A stretch of DNA of 64,000 nt from Actinomycetales bacterium (lineage in GTDB: Bacteria; Actinomycetota; Actinomycetes; Actinomycetales; Microbacteriaceae). This document shows, piece after piece, positions 8,867 through 16,664 of the stretch (position 1 is the stretch's first letter; the number at the start of each line of letters is the position of its first letter). The position numbers and the translations under genes were made by a program. Below the pieces are notes generated by a model. The model worked only from the letters and a program-made list of their open reading frames with translations. It was not told the DNA's origin and did no database searches. The stretch covers positions 62,001 through 126,000 of the forward strand of contig JAFKEN010000006.1 of assembly GCA_017308515.1 (NCBI GenBank), written 5' to 3'.

Positions 8867-9190
8867 TCAGCCGCAGGTCAGCGTCACGCCGTTGTCGAGC
8901 TCGTGCACGCCGGGGCCGAGGTCGGCGCACTGGCCGAGGGCCGCACCGGCGCCGACGGCGACCGCGATCACGATGATCAGGTAGATCACGATGAAGATGA
9001 TCGACAGCACGATGCCGGCGGTCGCCGGACCGTTCTTGACGCTCGCGCGGTTCGACTGCACCTTCGCGACGATGCTGAGGATGAGCCCCAGCAGCGGGAA
9101 CAGGAAGGCGAAGATCAGGCCGACGACGCCGAGCGTCTTGCCCGGAGCCGAGGCGGCGGGCGCCGCGGCGGGGGCGGGGGTTTCGGACAA
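8867..9190 (-). CDS. DUF4190-like two-helix membrane protein
   Basis: A 107-residue protein with a Pro/Ala-rich N-terminus, then PGKTLGVVGLIFAFLFPLLGLILSIVAKVQS and a second membrane helix (GIVLSIIFIVIYLIIVIAVAVG). This is the layout of DUF4190 proteins, which are of unknown function. The C-terminal tail after the second helix has two cysteines (QCADLGPG, TLTCG) that could form a disulphide if exported. The start is TTG at 9190, with AGGAG five bases upstream. It is a paralogue of the next gene (shared PGKTLG[VI]VGLI); each has its own terminator, which suggests separate transcription. Confidence 0.7.
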   Translation of the reverse strand: MSETPAPAAAPAASAPGKTLGVVGLIFAFLFPLLGLILSIVAKVQSNRASVKNGPATAGIVLSIIFIVIYLIIVIAVAVGAGAALGQCADLGPGVHELDNGVTLTCG

Positions 9191-9220
9191 GTGGGCTCCT
9201 AGGTCTCAGAAGGAGGGAAT

Positions 9221-9234
9221 GCGGCGATCGCCGC
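9221..9234. repeat. 14-bp perfect palindrome upstream of the DUF4190 gene
   Basis: GCGGCGATCGCCGC reads the same on both strands. It lies 31-44 bases upstream of the TTG start at 9190, between that gene and the terminator of its paralogue. It may be an operator or chance in GC-rich DNA. Confidence 0.35.
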
Positions 9235-9330
9235 TGCACGAAAGCTAGCGCCCCCGACGCCGCGGCGGAAGACACCCGGCCGACGCCATCCCCTCCTCAC
9301 CCCGCGTCCCGGTGCGGAGCCGGAACGCGA

Positions 9331-9358
9331 GAAGGGCGGCCCCGCGGGGCCGCCCTTC
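9331..9358 (-). terminator. Strong terminator hairpin after the second DUF4190-like gene
   Basis: A 13-bp perfect stem (GAAGGGCGGCCCC with its complement, two-base centre) lies 17 bases beyond the minus-strand stop at 9375. Confidence 0.75.
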
Positions 9359-9374
9359 CGTGACGCGATTCCGG

Positions 9375-9644
9375 TCAGTACGAGTTGCCGGCGGCGACGA
9401 TCGAGCCGAACGCGACGAACCAGAGGATGAGGAACAGCACGCCGAGGGCGGTGAAGATGATCCCGAGGATCACGCCGACCTTGGCGGGGGTGTTCTGGAA
9501 GCCCGCGTCCTTCGACTGCTTGAGCGCGATGGCGCTCACGATCAGGCCGATGACGTTGGTGAAGAACACCAGGATGAGCCCGACGATGCCGAGCGTCTTG
9601 CCCGGGTAGTCCGCGGGCGCCGGGGCAGGGGCGGGAGTGGTCAT
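9375..9644 (-). CDS. DUF4190-like membrane protein, paralogue of the neighbour
   Basis: An 89-residue protein: Pro/Ala-rich head (MTTPAPAPAPADYPGKTLG), a first membrane helix (GIVGLILVFFTNVIGLIVSAIAL), a short linker (KQSKDAGFQNTPAKVG) and a second helix (VILGIIFTALGVLFLILWFVAFG). The order and the PGKTLGIVGLI start match the gene at 8867-9190, so this is a tandem duplication with diverged tails; here the cysteine tail is absent. ATG at 9644 has AAGGAG about eight bases upstream. Function unknown; it probably sits in the cytoplasmic membrane. Confidence 0.65.
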   Translation of the reverse strand: MTTPAPAPAPADYPGKTLGIVGLILVFFTNVIGLIVSAIALKQSKDAGFQNTPAKVGVILGIIFTALGVLFLILWFVAFGSIVAAGNSY

Positions 9645-9757
9645 GGAGGTCTCTCCTTCTCAGGACGGGCCGGCGACTCCGCCGGTTGCGCGGCATGCTA
9701 GCAAGTCGGGAGCCGTCGGTGACCCGCGCCCTTCCGAAGACGGCATGATGGATCCCG

Positions 9758-10780
9758 ATGAGCATCGGAATCCTCACCAGCGGCGGCGACTGCCCCGGAC
9801 TCAACGCCGTCATCCGCGCGGCGGTGCTGACCGGCAACAAGCTGCACGGGCTCGACTTCGTCGGCATCCGCGACGGGTGGCGCGGCCTCGTCGAGGCCGA
9901 CCTCATGGAACTCGGTCGCCCCCAGGTGATGGGCATCTCCAAGCAGGGCGGCACGATCCTCGGCACCTCCCGCACCAACCCCTTCGAGTACGGCGGGGTC
10001 GAGAAGGTGCGCGAGGTCATGCAGTCCCACGGCATGGACGCGATCATCGCGATCGGCGGCGAGGGCACGCTGGCCGCCGCCAAGCGGCTGACCGACGAGG
10101 GCATCCCCATCATCGGCGTGCCGAAGACCGTCGACAACGACCTCTCCGCGACCGACTACACCTTCGGCTTCGACACCGCGGTGCAGATCGCGACCGAGGC
10201 CATGGACCGGCTGCGCACCACCGGCGACTCGCACGGCCGCTGCATGGTCGCCGAGGTCATGGGCCGGCACGTGGGGTGGATCGCGCTGCACTCCGGCATG
10301 GCGGCCGGCGCCCACGCGATCCTCATCCCCGAGCGCAAGACGAGCATGGACGAGATCTGCGGGTGGGTCGAGTCGGCCCACGCCCGCCGGCGGGCACCGC
10401 TCGTCGTCGTCGCGGAGGGCTTCAAGCTCGACACCATGGACGACGCGCACTCGGAGCGCGGGCTCGACGCCTTCGGCCGCCCGCGGCTCGGCGGCATCGG
10501 CGACATGCTCGCGCCCGAGATCGAGGCGCGCACCGGCATGGAGACGCGCGCGACGACCCTCGGGCACATCCAGCGCGGCGGCACCCCGACCGCCTACGAC
10601 CGCGTGCTCGCCACCCGGTACGGCATGGCGGCGGTGGATGCGATCCTCGCCGAACGCTGGGGCCGCATGGTCGCGCTGCGCGGCACGCAGATCGTGCACG
10701 TGCCCTTCGAGGACGCTCTGGGCCGCCTCAAGACCGTGCCGCAGAGCCGCTACGACGAAGCGGCCGTGCTGTTCGGCTGA
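9758..10780 (+). CDS. pfkA: 6-phosphofructokinase, actinobacterial ATP-type
   Basis: Phosphorylates fructose 6-phosphate to the 1,6-bisphosphate, the committed step of glycolysis. The 340-residue protein starts with ILTSGGDCPGLNAVIR and has GGEGT (100-104), PKTVDND (122-128) with the catalytic Asp in DND, and HIQRGGTPTAYDR near the C-terminus. Gly103 favours ATP, whereas Lys123 is the residue usual in pyrophosphate-dependent enzymes; this mixture is known from ATP-dependent actinobacterial PFKs such as those of Streptomyces. The ATG at 9758 has no Shine-Dalgarno; CATGAT (9744-9749) may be its -10 box. Four bases separate its stop from the next gene. Confidence 0.92.
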   Translation: MSIGILTSGGDCPGLNAVIRAAVLTGNKLHGLDFVGIRDGWRGLVEADLMELGRPQVMGISKQGGTILGTSRTNPFEYGGVEKVREVMQSHGMDAIIAIGGEGTLAAAKRLTDEGIPIIGVPKTVDNDLSATDYTFGFDTAVQIATEAMDRLRTTGDSHGRCMVAEVMGRHVGWIALHSGMAAGAHAILIPERKTSMDEICGWVESAHARRRAPLVVVAEGFKLDTMDDAHSERGLDAFGRPRLGGIGDMLAPEIEARTGMETRATTLGHIQRGGTPTAYDRVLATRYGMAAVDAILAERWGRMVALRGTQIVHVPFEDALGRLKTVPQSRYDEAAVLFG

Positions 10781-10784
10781 GGGC

Positions 10785-11753
10785 ATGCGCGCACTCGTCG
10801 TGACCCGCGGGGCCGAGCCCGCCGCCGCTCTCGTGGAGGTGCCCGACCCGGTCGTGGGCGCCGGGCAGGTGCTCGTCGCCGTGCACTACTCGAGCCTCAA
10901 CTTCAAGGACGCGCTCGCGCTCGGCGGTCGCCCCGGCGTGGTGCGCGCCGAGCGCCTCATCGCGGGCATCGACCTCGTCGGCGAGGTGGCGGCGAGCGGC
11001 ACGGACGGCGTCGCGGTCGGCGACCGGGTGCTCGTCAACGGCTGCGGGCTCGGGGAGACCCGCGACGGCGGCCTCGCCGAGTTCGCGCTCGTGCCCGGCG
11101 ACGCGGTCGTGCCGGTGCCGGCGGCCTTCACCCTGCGCCAGGCGGCCGCGATCGGCACCGCGGGCTACACCGCGCAGCTCGCGGTCACCACGCTCGACGA
11201 CGCTCCCGAGGAGGGTCCCATCGCCGTGAGCGGGGCCCGCGGCGGCGTGGGCTCGATCGCGATCGCGTTGCTCGCCCGCGCGGGGCGCGAGGTCGTCGCC
11301 GTGACGCGGGATCCGTCGGCGGTCGACGATCTGCGTCGCCTCGGCGTTGAGCGGGCGATCAGGCTCGACGAGGCCCGTGGTTCGGGCCGCGCCCTGGACT
11401 CGGAGCTCTGGGCCGGCGCCGTCGACAACCTCGGCGGCGCCGTGCTGGCGGGCCTGATCGCCGCGACCCGGTACGACGGGGTGGTGGCCAGCTGCGGCAT
11501 GGCGGCCGACGCGGGCCTCGCGACGACCGTCATGCCGTTCATCCTGCGCGGGGTGCGCCTCGTCGGCATCAACTCGGTGCTCACCCCGCGCGCGCGGCGG
11601 ATCGCCGCGTGGGAGCGGCTCGCGCGCGAGCTCGACCCCGCGGTGCTCGAGGGGCTCGTCGACGAGGTCCCGCTCGCCGAGGCCCCGCAGGTCGCCGCGC
11701 GGCTCCTCTCCGGCGAGCACCGCGGGCGCACGGTCGTCGACGTCCGCCGCTGA
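10785..11753 (+). CDS. YhdH/AcuI-like medium-chain reductase (acrylyl-CoA reductase family)
   Basis: A 322-residue zinc-free member of the MDR superfamily, in the YhdH group, which includes NADPH-dependent acrylyl-CoA reductases. Key segments are YSSLNFKDALAL (about 37-48), GIDLVGEV and the nucleotide-binding VSGARGGVGSIAIALL (about 145-160). The ATG at 10785 lies four bases after the pfkA stop, so the two genes are probably co-transcribed. Acrylyl-CoA reduction would feed propionyl-CoA to the prp operon found at 27-31 kb, but the true substrate is not determined and a general quinone-reductase role is possible. Confidence 0.78.
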   Translation: MRALVVTRGAEPAAALVEVPDPVVGAGQVLVAVHYSSLNFKDALALGGRPGVVRAERLIAGIDLVGEVAASGTDGVAVGDRVLVNGCGLGETRDGGLAEFALVPGDAVVPVPAAFTLRQAAAIGTAGYTAQLAVTTLDDAPEEGPIAVSGARGGVGSIAIALLARAGREVVAVTRDPSAVDDLRRLGVERAIRLDEARGSGRALDSELWAGAVDNLGGAVLAGLIAATRYDGVVASCGMAADAGLATTVMPFILRGVRLVGINSVLTPRARRIAAWERLARELDPAVLEGLVDEVPLAEAPQVAARLLSGEHRGRTVVDVRR

Positions 11754-11811
11754 TCGCACGAAGCGGCGCGGAACGGGACGCCGTCGCGGCGCCCGTGCCA
11801 CACTGGCGCGC

Positions 11812-12222
11812 ATGGGGACCGTCATCGCCGCATCCGTGTTCGTGCTCGTCGCCGCGCTCGTGCACGTGCTCATCTTCCTGATGGAGTCCGTGCTGTGGTC
11901 GCGGCCCGGGGTGTTCCGCCGCTTCGGGGTCGCCGACGCGACCGAGGCCGCGACGCTGCGCGTCGCGATGTTCAACCAGGGCTTCTACAACCTGTTCCTC
12001 GCGCTCGGCGCGGGCACTGGCCTCGTGCTGCTGGGCATCGTCGGGTGGCAGCGTGCGGGACTCGCGATCGCCGCGTTCGCGCTGCTGAGCATGGTGCTCG
12101 CGGCGCTCGTGCTCATCGCGACGCGACGGTCGCTCTGGCGCGCCGCGCTCATCCAGGGCGGGCCGGCGCTCGTCGGGCTCGTGCTGCTGGTCGCGGCGCT
12201 GGGGCAGCCCGCCGGGGCGTGA
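11812..12222 (+). CDS. DUF1304 family membrane protein
   Basis: A 136-residue protein with four predicted membrane helices. The diagnostic DUF1304 pattern is present: MESVLW early, then RVAMFNQGFYNLFLALGAG. Function is unknown for the family. CACACT (11799-11804) ends seven bases before the ATG at 11812, in line with the leaderless pattern. Its stop lies four bases before the stop of the converging hemD gene. Confidence 0.8.
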   Translation: MGTVIAASVFVLVAALVHVLIFLMESVLWSRPGVFRRFGVADATEAATLRVAMFNQGFYNLFLALGAGTGLVLLGIVGWQRAGLAIAAFALLSMVLAALVLIATRRSLWRAALIQGGPALVGLVLLVAALGQPAGA

Positions 12223-12226
12223 GCCG

Positions 12227-12985
12227 CTAGCGGTCGGTCGCGTAGTCGACGAGGGCCTGCACGAGCGATCCCGAGGTGCGCTCCTCGGCGATCGCGTGCA
12301 CGGGCAGACCCGCCGCCCGGGTGTCGAAGGCGGTGCGCGGGCCGATGCAGACGACCACGGTGCCCTCGGGCAGCGGCGCGAGCTGGGCCGCGATCTGCCG
12401 GGCGACGCTGCCGGAGCTGACGAGCACCGCGCGGATCCGCCCGGAGGCCACGTCCGACGCGACGCGCTCGGTGACGGGCACCCCGACGGTGCGATAGGCC
12501 GTGACGAACTCCGCCGAGAAGCCGAGGCGCGCCAGCCCCGCCTCGAGGGTGGGGTCGTTGAGCTCCGACTGGGGCACGAGCACGCGGGCCCCGACGGGCT
12601 CGGCCGGCCAGGAGCGGACGAAGCCGCGCGCGGAGTTGTCGGTCTCCGGCACGAAGTCGACGGGGTAGCCGGCGAGCGTGAGGGCGCCCGAGGTGGTCTC
12701 GCCGACCGCCGCGATCCGCGTGGTCTCGGGCACCTGGATGCCGAGCGAGACCATGACGTCGACCGTCGTCGCGCTCGACACGACCAGCCAGTCGAAGGCG
12801 CCCTCCGCCAGCCGCGCGAACGCGTCGGCGAGGCGCTCGGGATGCTCGGAGGGCGCGAAGTCGATCACCGGTGCGACGACGCCGACGGCACCGTGCTCGC
12901 GCAGCCGTGCCGCGGCGCGGTCGCCCCAGGCGCCGCCGCGCGGCACGAGCACGCGCCAGCCGGCGAGTTCGCGCCCGGGGGTCAC
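12227..12985 (-). CDS. hemD: Uroporphyrinogen-III synthase
   Basis: Cyclises hydroxymethylbilane to uroporphyrinogen III in heme and siroheme synthesis. At 252 residues it has the usual length of the stand-alone enzyme. Recognisable segments are VLVPRGGAWGDRAAARLREHG at the N-terminus, WLVVSSATTVDVM, ARVLVPQSELNDPTLEAGLARLG, VTAYRT and VLVSSGSVARQIA, in family order. It is the last gene of an operon with three envelope proteins rather than with other hem genes. The start is a GTG at 12985, four bases after the upstream stop; an overlapping ATG is closed by a stop two codons later. Confidence 0.85.
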   Translation of the reverse strand: MTPGRELAGWRVLVPRGGAWGDRAAARLREHGAVGVVAPVIDFAPSEHPERLADAFARLAEGAFDWLVVSSATTVDVMVSLGIQVPETTRIAAVGETTSGALTLAGYPVDFVPETDNSARGFVRSWPAEPVGARVLVPQSELNDPTLEAGLARLGFSAEFVTAYRTVGVPVTERVASDVASGRIRAVLVSSGSVARQIAAQLAPLPEGTVVVCIGPRTAFDTRAAGLPVHAIAEERTSGSLVQALVDYATDR

Positions 12986-12989
12986 CGCA

Positions 12990-13244
12990 TCAGTCGTCGT
13001 CGCCGCCGAAGATCGCCCAGGCGACGAGCCCGATCGCGATCACGCCCACCGCGGCCGCGCCGACGATGAACGGGATGGGGTTCTCCTTGTAGGCCGCGAC
13101 GGCCTTGCCGCTCAGCTGGTTCGCGGTCGCGCCCACCTGCTCGGCGCGCTTCTTGACGCTGAACTTGTCCTCGATCCCGTCGAGGGCGGCGGCCAGTTCG
13201 TGGCGCGCCTTCTGGGCGGCGGCCTTCGCATCCGCAGTGCTCAT
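12990..13244 (-). CDS. DUF3618-like single-pass membrane protein
   Basis: An 84-residue protein with a charged helical N-terminus (ARHELAAALDGIEDKFSVKKRAEQVG), the pattern of DUF3618, and one membrane helix near the C-terminus (PIPFIVGAAAVGVIAIGLVAWAIFG) ending in acidic GDDD. Its ATG overlaps the stop of the holin-like gene (ATGA). DUF3618, holin-like and YtxH-like proteins commonly cluster in actinobacteria and are thought to act in envelope stress, but no biochemical role is established. Confidence 0.75.
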   Translation of the reverse strand: MSTADAKAAAQKARHELAAALDGIEDKFSVKKRAEQVGATANQLSGKAVAAYKENPIPFIVGAAAVGVIAIGLVAWAIFGGDDD

Positions 13245-13663
13245 GACTGTCCTCGCTTTCCGATTCCCTTGATGGCCAGCAGGTCCTTCCGGAGGCTGTC
13301 GATCGACTCGGTCGGCACCGGCGGGATCCCGCGCTTCATGACGGCGTAGCCGATGAGTCCGACGATCACCGCGATCACCAGCAGGGCGGCCGCGACGAGC
13401 AGGGCGGCGAGCCAGCCGGGCATCACGAGCGAGAGCGCCAGCACGGCGGCGGTCAGCAGCACGCCGAGCATGCCCAGGAGCACGACGAGGGCGGCGAGGA
13501 TGAGCCCCGCGCCGATGCCGAGCGCCTTGAGCTTCTCGGTGATCTCCGTCTTGATGAGGTCGATCTCGCGCTGCACGAGCTCCTGCACGAGCGTGGGGAT
13601 GCTCGTGACGAGCTGGAGCAGCGACGGCGGACGCGTGCGTCCGCTCGGGGGTGCCGTGGTCAT
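13241..13663 (-). CDS. Holin-like two-helix protein (phage_holin_3_6 / DUF1469 type)
   Basis: A 140-residue protein with an amphipathic N-terminal part (LLQLVTSIPTLVQELVQREIDLIKTEITEKLK) and two closely spaced membrane helices (about 50-110), ending in a cytoplasmic tail (RGIPPVPTESIDSLRKDL). This is the pattern of the 'phage holin family' proteins that many actinobacteria encode chromosomally. There is no phage gene nearby, so a lytic role is unlikely. The ATG at 13663 has GGAGGAG about seven bases upstream. It sits 20 bases after the YtxH-like gene and overlaps the next start by four bases. Confidence 0.78.
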   Translation of the reverse strand: MTTAPPSGRTRPPSLLQLVTSIPTLVQELVQREIDLIKTEITEKLKALGIGAGLILAALVVLLGMLGVLLTAAVLALSLVMPGWLAALLVAAALLVIAVIVGLIGYAVMKRGIPPVPTESIDSLRKDLLAIKGIGKRGQS

Positions 13664-13683
13664 CCGGCTCTCCTCCCCGCGGC

Positions 13684-14022
13684 TCAGCTGGAGGACGAGG
13701 TCGAGCGCGACGAACCCGAGGAGCCCGACCGCGACGACGAGGACTTCGAGGCCGCCGTCGTCGACTTCTTCGGCGTGGCCGTGCTCGACTTGCCCTGCAC
13801 CGAGGCGACGACCTTCTTGGCGTTGTCGGTGACGAACTCCGCGACCTCGGGCGCCTTGTCCTTCACGAAGTCCTGCACGTCGTCGACGCGGGCCTGCACG
13901 CGGGGGTCGTTCCAGACCCGCTGCGCGGCGGTCTTCATCTGCTCGTACTTCTCGCGCCCGGCGCGGGTGCCGAGCACGTAGCCCAGCCCGAGTCCGACGA
14001 CGAAGAGGATCTTGCCCCTCAT
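13684..14022 (-). CDS. YtxH-like membrane-anchored protein with Ser-rich tail
   Basis: A 112-residue protein that begins with a glycine-rich membrane helix (KILFVVGLGLGYVLGTRAGREKYEQ), the YtxH/DUF883-type signature. A helical middle follows (residues about 35-75, VDDVQDFVKDKAPEVAEFVTDNAKKV), then a low-complexity Ser/Thr/Lys tail of about 35 residues. First gene of a four-gene operon (YtxH-like, holin-like, DUF3618, hemD). The ATG at 14022 has GAGGAG about seven bases upstream. Related proteins respond to cell-envelope stress; function here is inferred only from family and context. Confidence 0.75.
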   Translation of the reverse strand: MRGKILFVVGLGLGYVLGTRAGREKYEQMKTAAQRVWNDPRVQARVDDVQDFVKDKAPEVAEFVTDNAKKVVASVQGKSSTATPKKSTTAASKSSSSRSGSSGSSRSTSSSS

Positions 14023-14106
14023 GATGCGCTCCTCGATCGATTCTCCAGCCGACGACCGGGCCGTTCACCCGGCCGCCGGAACGACTCTCCCACTGTTCCC
14101 CACTCC

Positions 14107-14130
14107 GCTCATTCCGTCAACGGAATGAGC
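14107..14130. repeat. 24-bp inverted repeat upstream of the YtxH operon
   Basis: The arm GCTCATTCCGT (14107-14117) is followed after two bases by its exact complement (14120-14130). It lies 85 bases upstream of the YtxH-like start and 86 bases beyond the stop of the LAFTG protein gene, on the same strand. It could terminate the upstream gene (ten-bp stem, four-base loop TCAA, but no U-tract) or be an operator for the envelope operon. Confidence 0.6.
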
Positions 14131-14215
14131 TTGGGAATACCCTCCGAGGGGTCGCCCGCGGCACCCTCCCCCGTGCCAGGGCACGTCGGGTGTGGGTGAA
14201 GGCGCCGCGGGCGGT

Positions 14216-16390
14216 TCAGTCTGCGCGGGTTCCGGCGGCGGCGTCCCGGCGTCGCAGGCGACGCACGAGGAGCAGCACTCCGCCGACCCCGAGCAGGGTC
14301 AGTGCCGCGGCGGTCAGCCCGAGGGGGGCCGCGCCGGTGAAGGCCAGGTGGGTTCCGCAGCTGGCGACGTCGACCGCGGCGACCGTCAGGGTCCACGAGT
14401 CGGGACCGTCGATCACGTAACCGGGATCGGCGGTCGCCTGCACCAGGTAGGTGCCCGCGGACACACTCGTGGTGGCGGCCGTGATCGGGGCGCTGGTCAC
14501 GGTGCCCACGGTCTTCGCCGCGCCGCTGCCCCCGCTCACGCTGAGGAGCGTGTAGCTCACGCCGTCCATCAGGGCGACGGTGATCGCGCCCGGCGCGACC
14601 TTCCCGGCCGAGCAGGTCTCGGCGGTGACCGAGGCGCTCGGCGTGACCGGCGTCAGGTGCTGCTCGCACTCGAGCGGGAACTCGTCGACGGTCACGACGA
14701 ACACCCGGGTGCCCACGATGATCCAGCCCGGATCCGCGGTCGCCGTGACGGTGTAGTCGCCCTGCGGGTAGGGGAAGCGGTGCTCCCCGGGTCCCGAGGT
14801 GTCGACCGCGGTGCCGTCGATGTCGTAGCTCACGTGATCGGTGTGCGGGATCACGACGTCGCCGTCACCGAGCTGCCCGGTCGTCGTGTCGCAGGTCTCC
14901 GGCTCGCCGTAGGCGAGCGCCGTGATGGTGAGTCCCTCGTCGCACGCGGTCGCGGGCGCGGTGATCGTGAAGGTGAAGCTGTCGTCGCCGACGAGCGTGT
15001 AGTCCGCCGAGGCGACCCGCACATCCACGACGACCGTGCCGGGCTGCACCGGGTAGTCGACCGGGCCGACGATGTCGGTGCCGCCGATCGAGTAGATGAG
15101 GCCCTCGACCGCGGGGATGCTCACGTACGCCGTCGCGATGCCGCCGTTGACCGTGTCGCAGACCTGCGAGGTCGCCTTCGGGGGCTTCGAGATGGCGCAA
15201 GTAGTCTTCGCGCCGAGGTCGCCGCTGAAGAACTCCTCCTGCGGGTCGCTCGGGTCGGTGCCGAAGTGGTAGCCGGGCAGCGGGGTCGCGCGCACCTTCC
15301 AGGCGCCCTGGATGCCGTCGCCCTCGATGAGCTCGTAGAGCACGCCCTCGGTGGTCGGCAGGGTGACCGAGCCGTCCATGTCGCACGCCGTGATGGAGGT
15401 CACCGTCGGGGTCACCGGGACGACCTGCGTCTCGCAGTCCCAGCCGACGAGCTTCGGCTCGACGACGAGGTCCTTCCACTCGGAGGGTCCGTCGAGCACG
15501 TAGTCGATCGCGTTGTCGACTGCGGCGGTCACGGTGTAGGTGCCGGGGCCGGCGAAGGTCGGGGTCACGGTGAAGATGATGTGCGGCTGGTCGGTGATGA
15601 CGAGCGAGCCGTCGGTGTCGCACGTCGGCGGCGCGACGGTCGGGACGGCCGAGACCTTGAGGGTCTGCACGCTGCCGCAGTCGAGGGGGCCCGTCCAGGT
15701 CCCTCCGGCGCTGCTGGCCGCCTCGATGCGGTAGATGTTGCCGGGGAGCTCGCCGACGCCGAAGGTGTAGTCGATGTGCCCGAGCAGGACGTCGCTCGTC
15801 GAGAGCTGCACGACGTCTCTGTTGTAGGGGACGAGCCCGAGTCCGTCGAACCCGTAGTCCGAACCCGGAACGACCCGCGCGCCGATCTGGAACTCGCCCG
15901 AGTCCTCGCGGAAGATGCGCAGCGTCATGGTGTCGCCGGCGACGAGGGGGCGGCCGAGGTCGGTGCTGGCGTACCCGCACTCGACGTGGATCCCCGGCGG
16001 GTTGCTGCAGTTCGCCGGGAACTGGCTCGCGCTGAGCGTGATCGAGCTCGCCTTCTCGACGCCCCAGATCGGCCAGCGGCCGGTGACGTCGAGGGTCAGG
16101 TCCTGCGCGCTCTCGACGGTCTCGGTGAAGGTCACCGGGGTCGGGCCCGAGAGCACGGTACCCACGGGCACCACGCCCGGTCGCGACGAGGCGATGATGA
16201 CGGCCTGGTACTCCGCCTCGGGCTCGGAGTTCTGCACCGACCAGGTGACGGTGTAGGTGCCGTCGGCGGCGCAGGCGACATCGGCGCCGAGGACGGGGTG
16301 CGAGGCGGTGGCGGGGGCCGCGACCGCGACCGTCGCCAGACCGGCTCCGATCGCGATCGCGGCCAGAACCGCGAGCAACTTCTTCAACAC
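14216..16390 (-). CDS. Large secreted wall-anchored protein with LAFTG sorting signal
   Basis: A 724-residue exported protein: signal peptide (MLKKLLAVLAAIAIGAGLATVAVAAPATAS), a long extracellular part and a C-terminal sorting signal at 682-724 made of LAFTG, a membrane helix (GLTAAALTLLGVGGVLLLV) and RRLRRRD. LAxTG is the motif used by class E sortases, and one is encoded at 47409-48224. The extracellular part is a chain of six to seven beta-rich units of about 75-90 residues, each with a pattern like C-x-D/T-x-G, VxxPxxxGVxYxI, then GxYxVTAxADPGY and a closing cysteine. A GTG at 16390 is the assumed start; no good ribosome site is visible. Likely an adhesin or surface stalk, but the ligand is unknown. 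Confidence 0.8.
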   Translation of the reverse strand: MLKKLLAVLAAIAIGAGLATVAVAAPATASHPVLGADVACAADGTYTVTWSVQNSEPEAEYQAVIIASSRPGVVPVGTVLSGPTPVTFTETVESAQDLTLDVTGRWPIWGVEKASSITLSASQFPANCSNPPGIHVECGYASTDLGRPLVAGDTMTLRIFREDSGEFQIGARVVPGSDYGFDGLGLVPYNRDVVQLSTSDVLLGHIDYTFGVGELPGNIYRIEAASSAGGTWTGPLDCGSVQTLKVSAVPTVAPPTCDTDGSLVITDQPHIIFTVTPTFAGPGTYTVTAAVDNAIDYVLDGPSEWKDLVVEPKLVGWDCETQVVPVTPTVTSITACDMDGSVTLPTTEGVLYELIEGDGIQGAWKVRATPLPGYHFGTDPSDPQEEFFSGDLGAKTTCAISKPPKATSQVCDTVNGGIATAYVSIPAVEGLIYSIGGTDIVGPVDYPVQPGTVVVDVRVASADYTLVGDDSFTFTITAPATACDEGLTITALAYGEPETCDTTTGQLGDGDVVIPHTDHVSYDIDGTAVDTSGPGEHRFPYPQGDYTVTATADPGWIIVGTRVFVVTVDEFPLECEQHLTPVTPSASVTAETCSAGKVAPGAITVALMDGVSYTLLSVSGGSGAAKTVGTVTSAPITAATTSVSAGTYLVQATADPGYVIDGPDSWTLTVAAVDVASCGTHLAFTGAAPLGLTAAALTLLGVGGVLLLVRRLRRRDAAAGTRAD

Positions 16391-16623
16391 GGGTAACTAC
16401 CAGGGGTGTCGGGGGCAGGGAACTGCTACTCGAGAGACACCCCGGTCCGTGGACCGGTCGGGTAGGCGTCACAGGGGAGTCGTGCCGGATCGGGGCGGGG
16501 GCCCCGGCGGGTTCCGAGCGGTGACTCGAGAAGTGACAGTAGCGACCCCCCGAGCGGGGGGCAAGTCCCGCGCCCCCCATTCGGGGCTCAGGATCCGCTC
16601 AAGGCCCCACCCGAGCGGCCCCC
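16391..16623. other. Promoter-side intergenic region of the LAFTG gene
   Basis: About 230 bases without a gene. ACTCGAGA occurs twice (16428-16435 and 16524-16531). On the minus strand TACTGT (16536-16541) could be a -10 box, which would give a leader of about 140 bases. Several G- and C-runs could fold. I see no convincing riboswitch or small gene. Confidence 0.35.
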
Positions 16624-16663
16624 CGGCGCCGGTCGGCGCCCGGTTCGGCCGGGCCCGGCGCCG
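16624..16663 (-). terminator. Terminator-like hairpin after the beta-lactamase-fold gene
   Basis: The arms CGGCGCCGG (16624-16632) and CCGGCGCCG (16655-16663) pair around a 22-base loop that itself contains inverted GGCGCC elements. It starts directly after the minus-strand stop at 16665. Confidence 0.5.
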
Positions 16664-16664
16664 C

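Noticed and set aside
13241-13663. Possible prophage because of a 'phage holin' type gene
   Set aside because: There is no integrase, capsid, lysin or attachment site, and the gene sits in a typical chromosomal envelope operon.
14192-16396. A 734-codon plus-strand frame opposite the LAFTG protein gene
   Set aside because: The minus-strand protein has a signal peptide, sorting signal and ordered repeats, while the plus-strand product is low-complexity and featureless.
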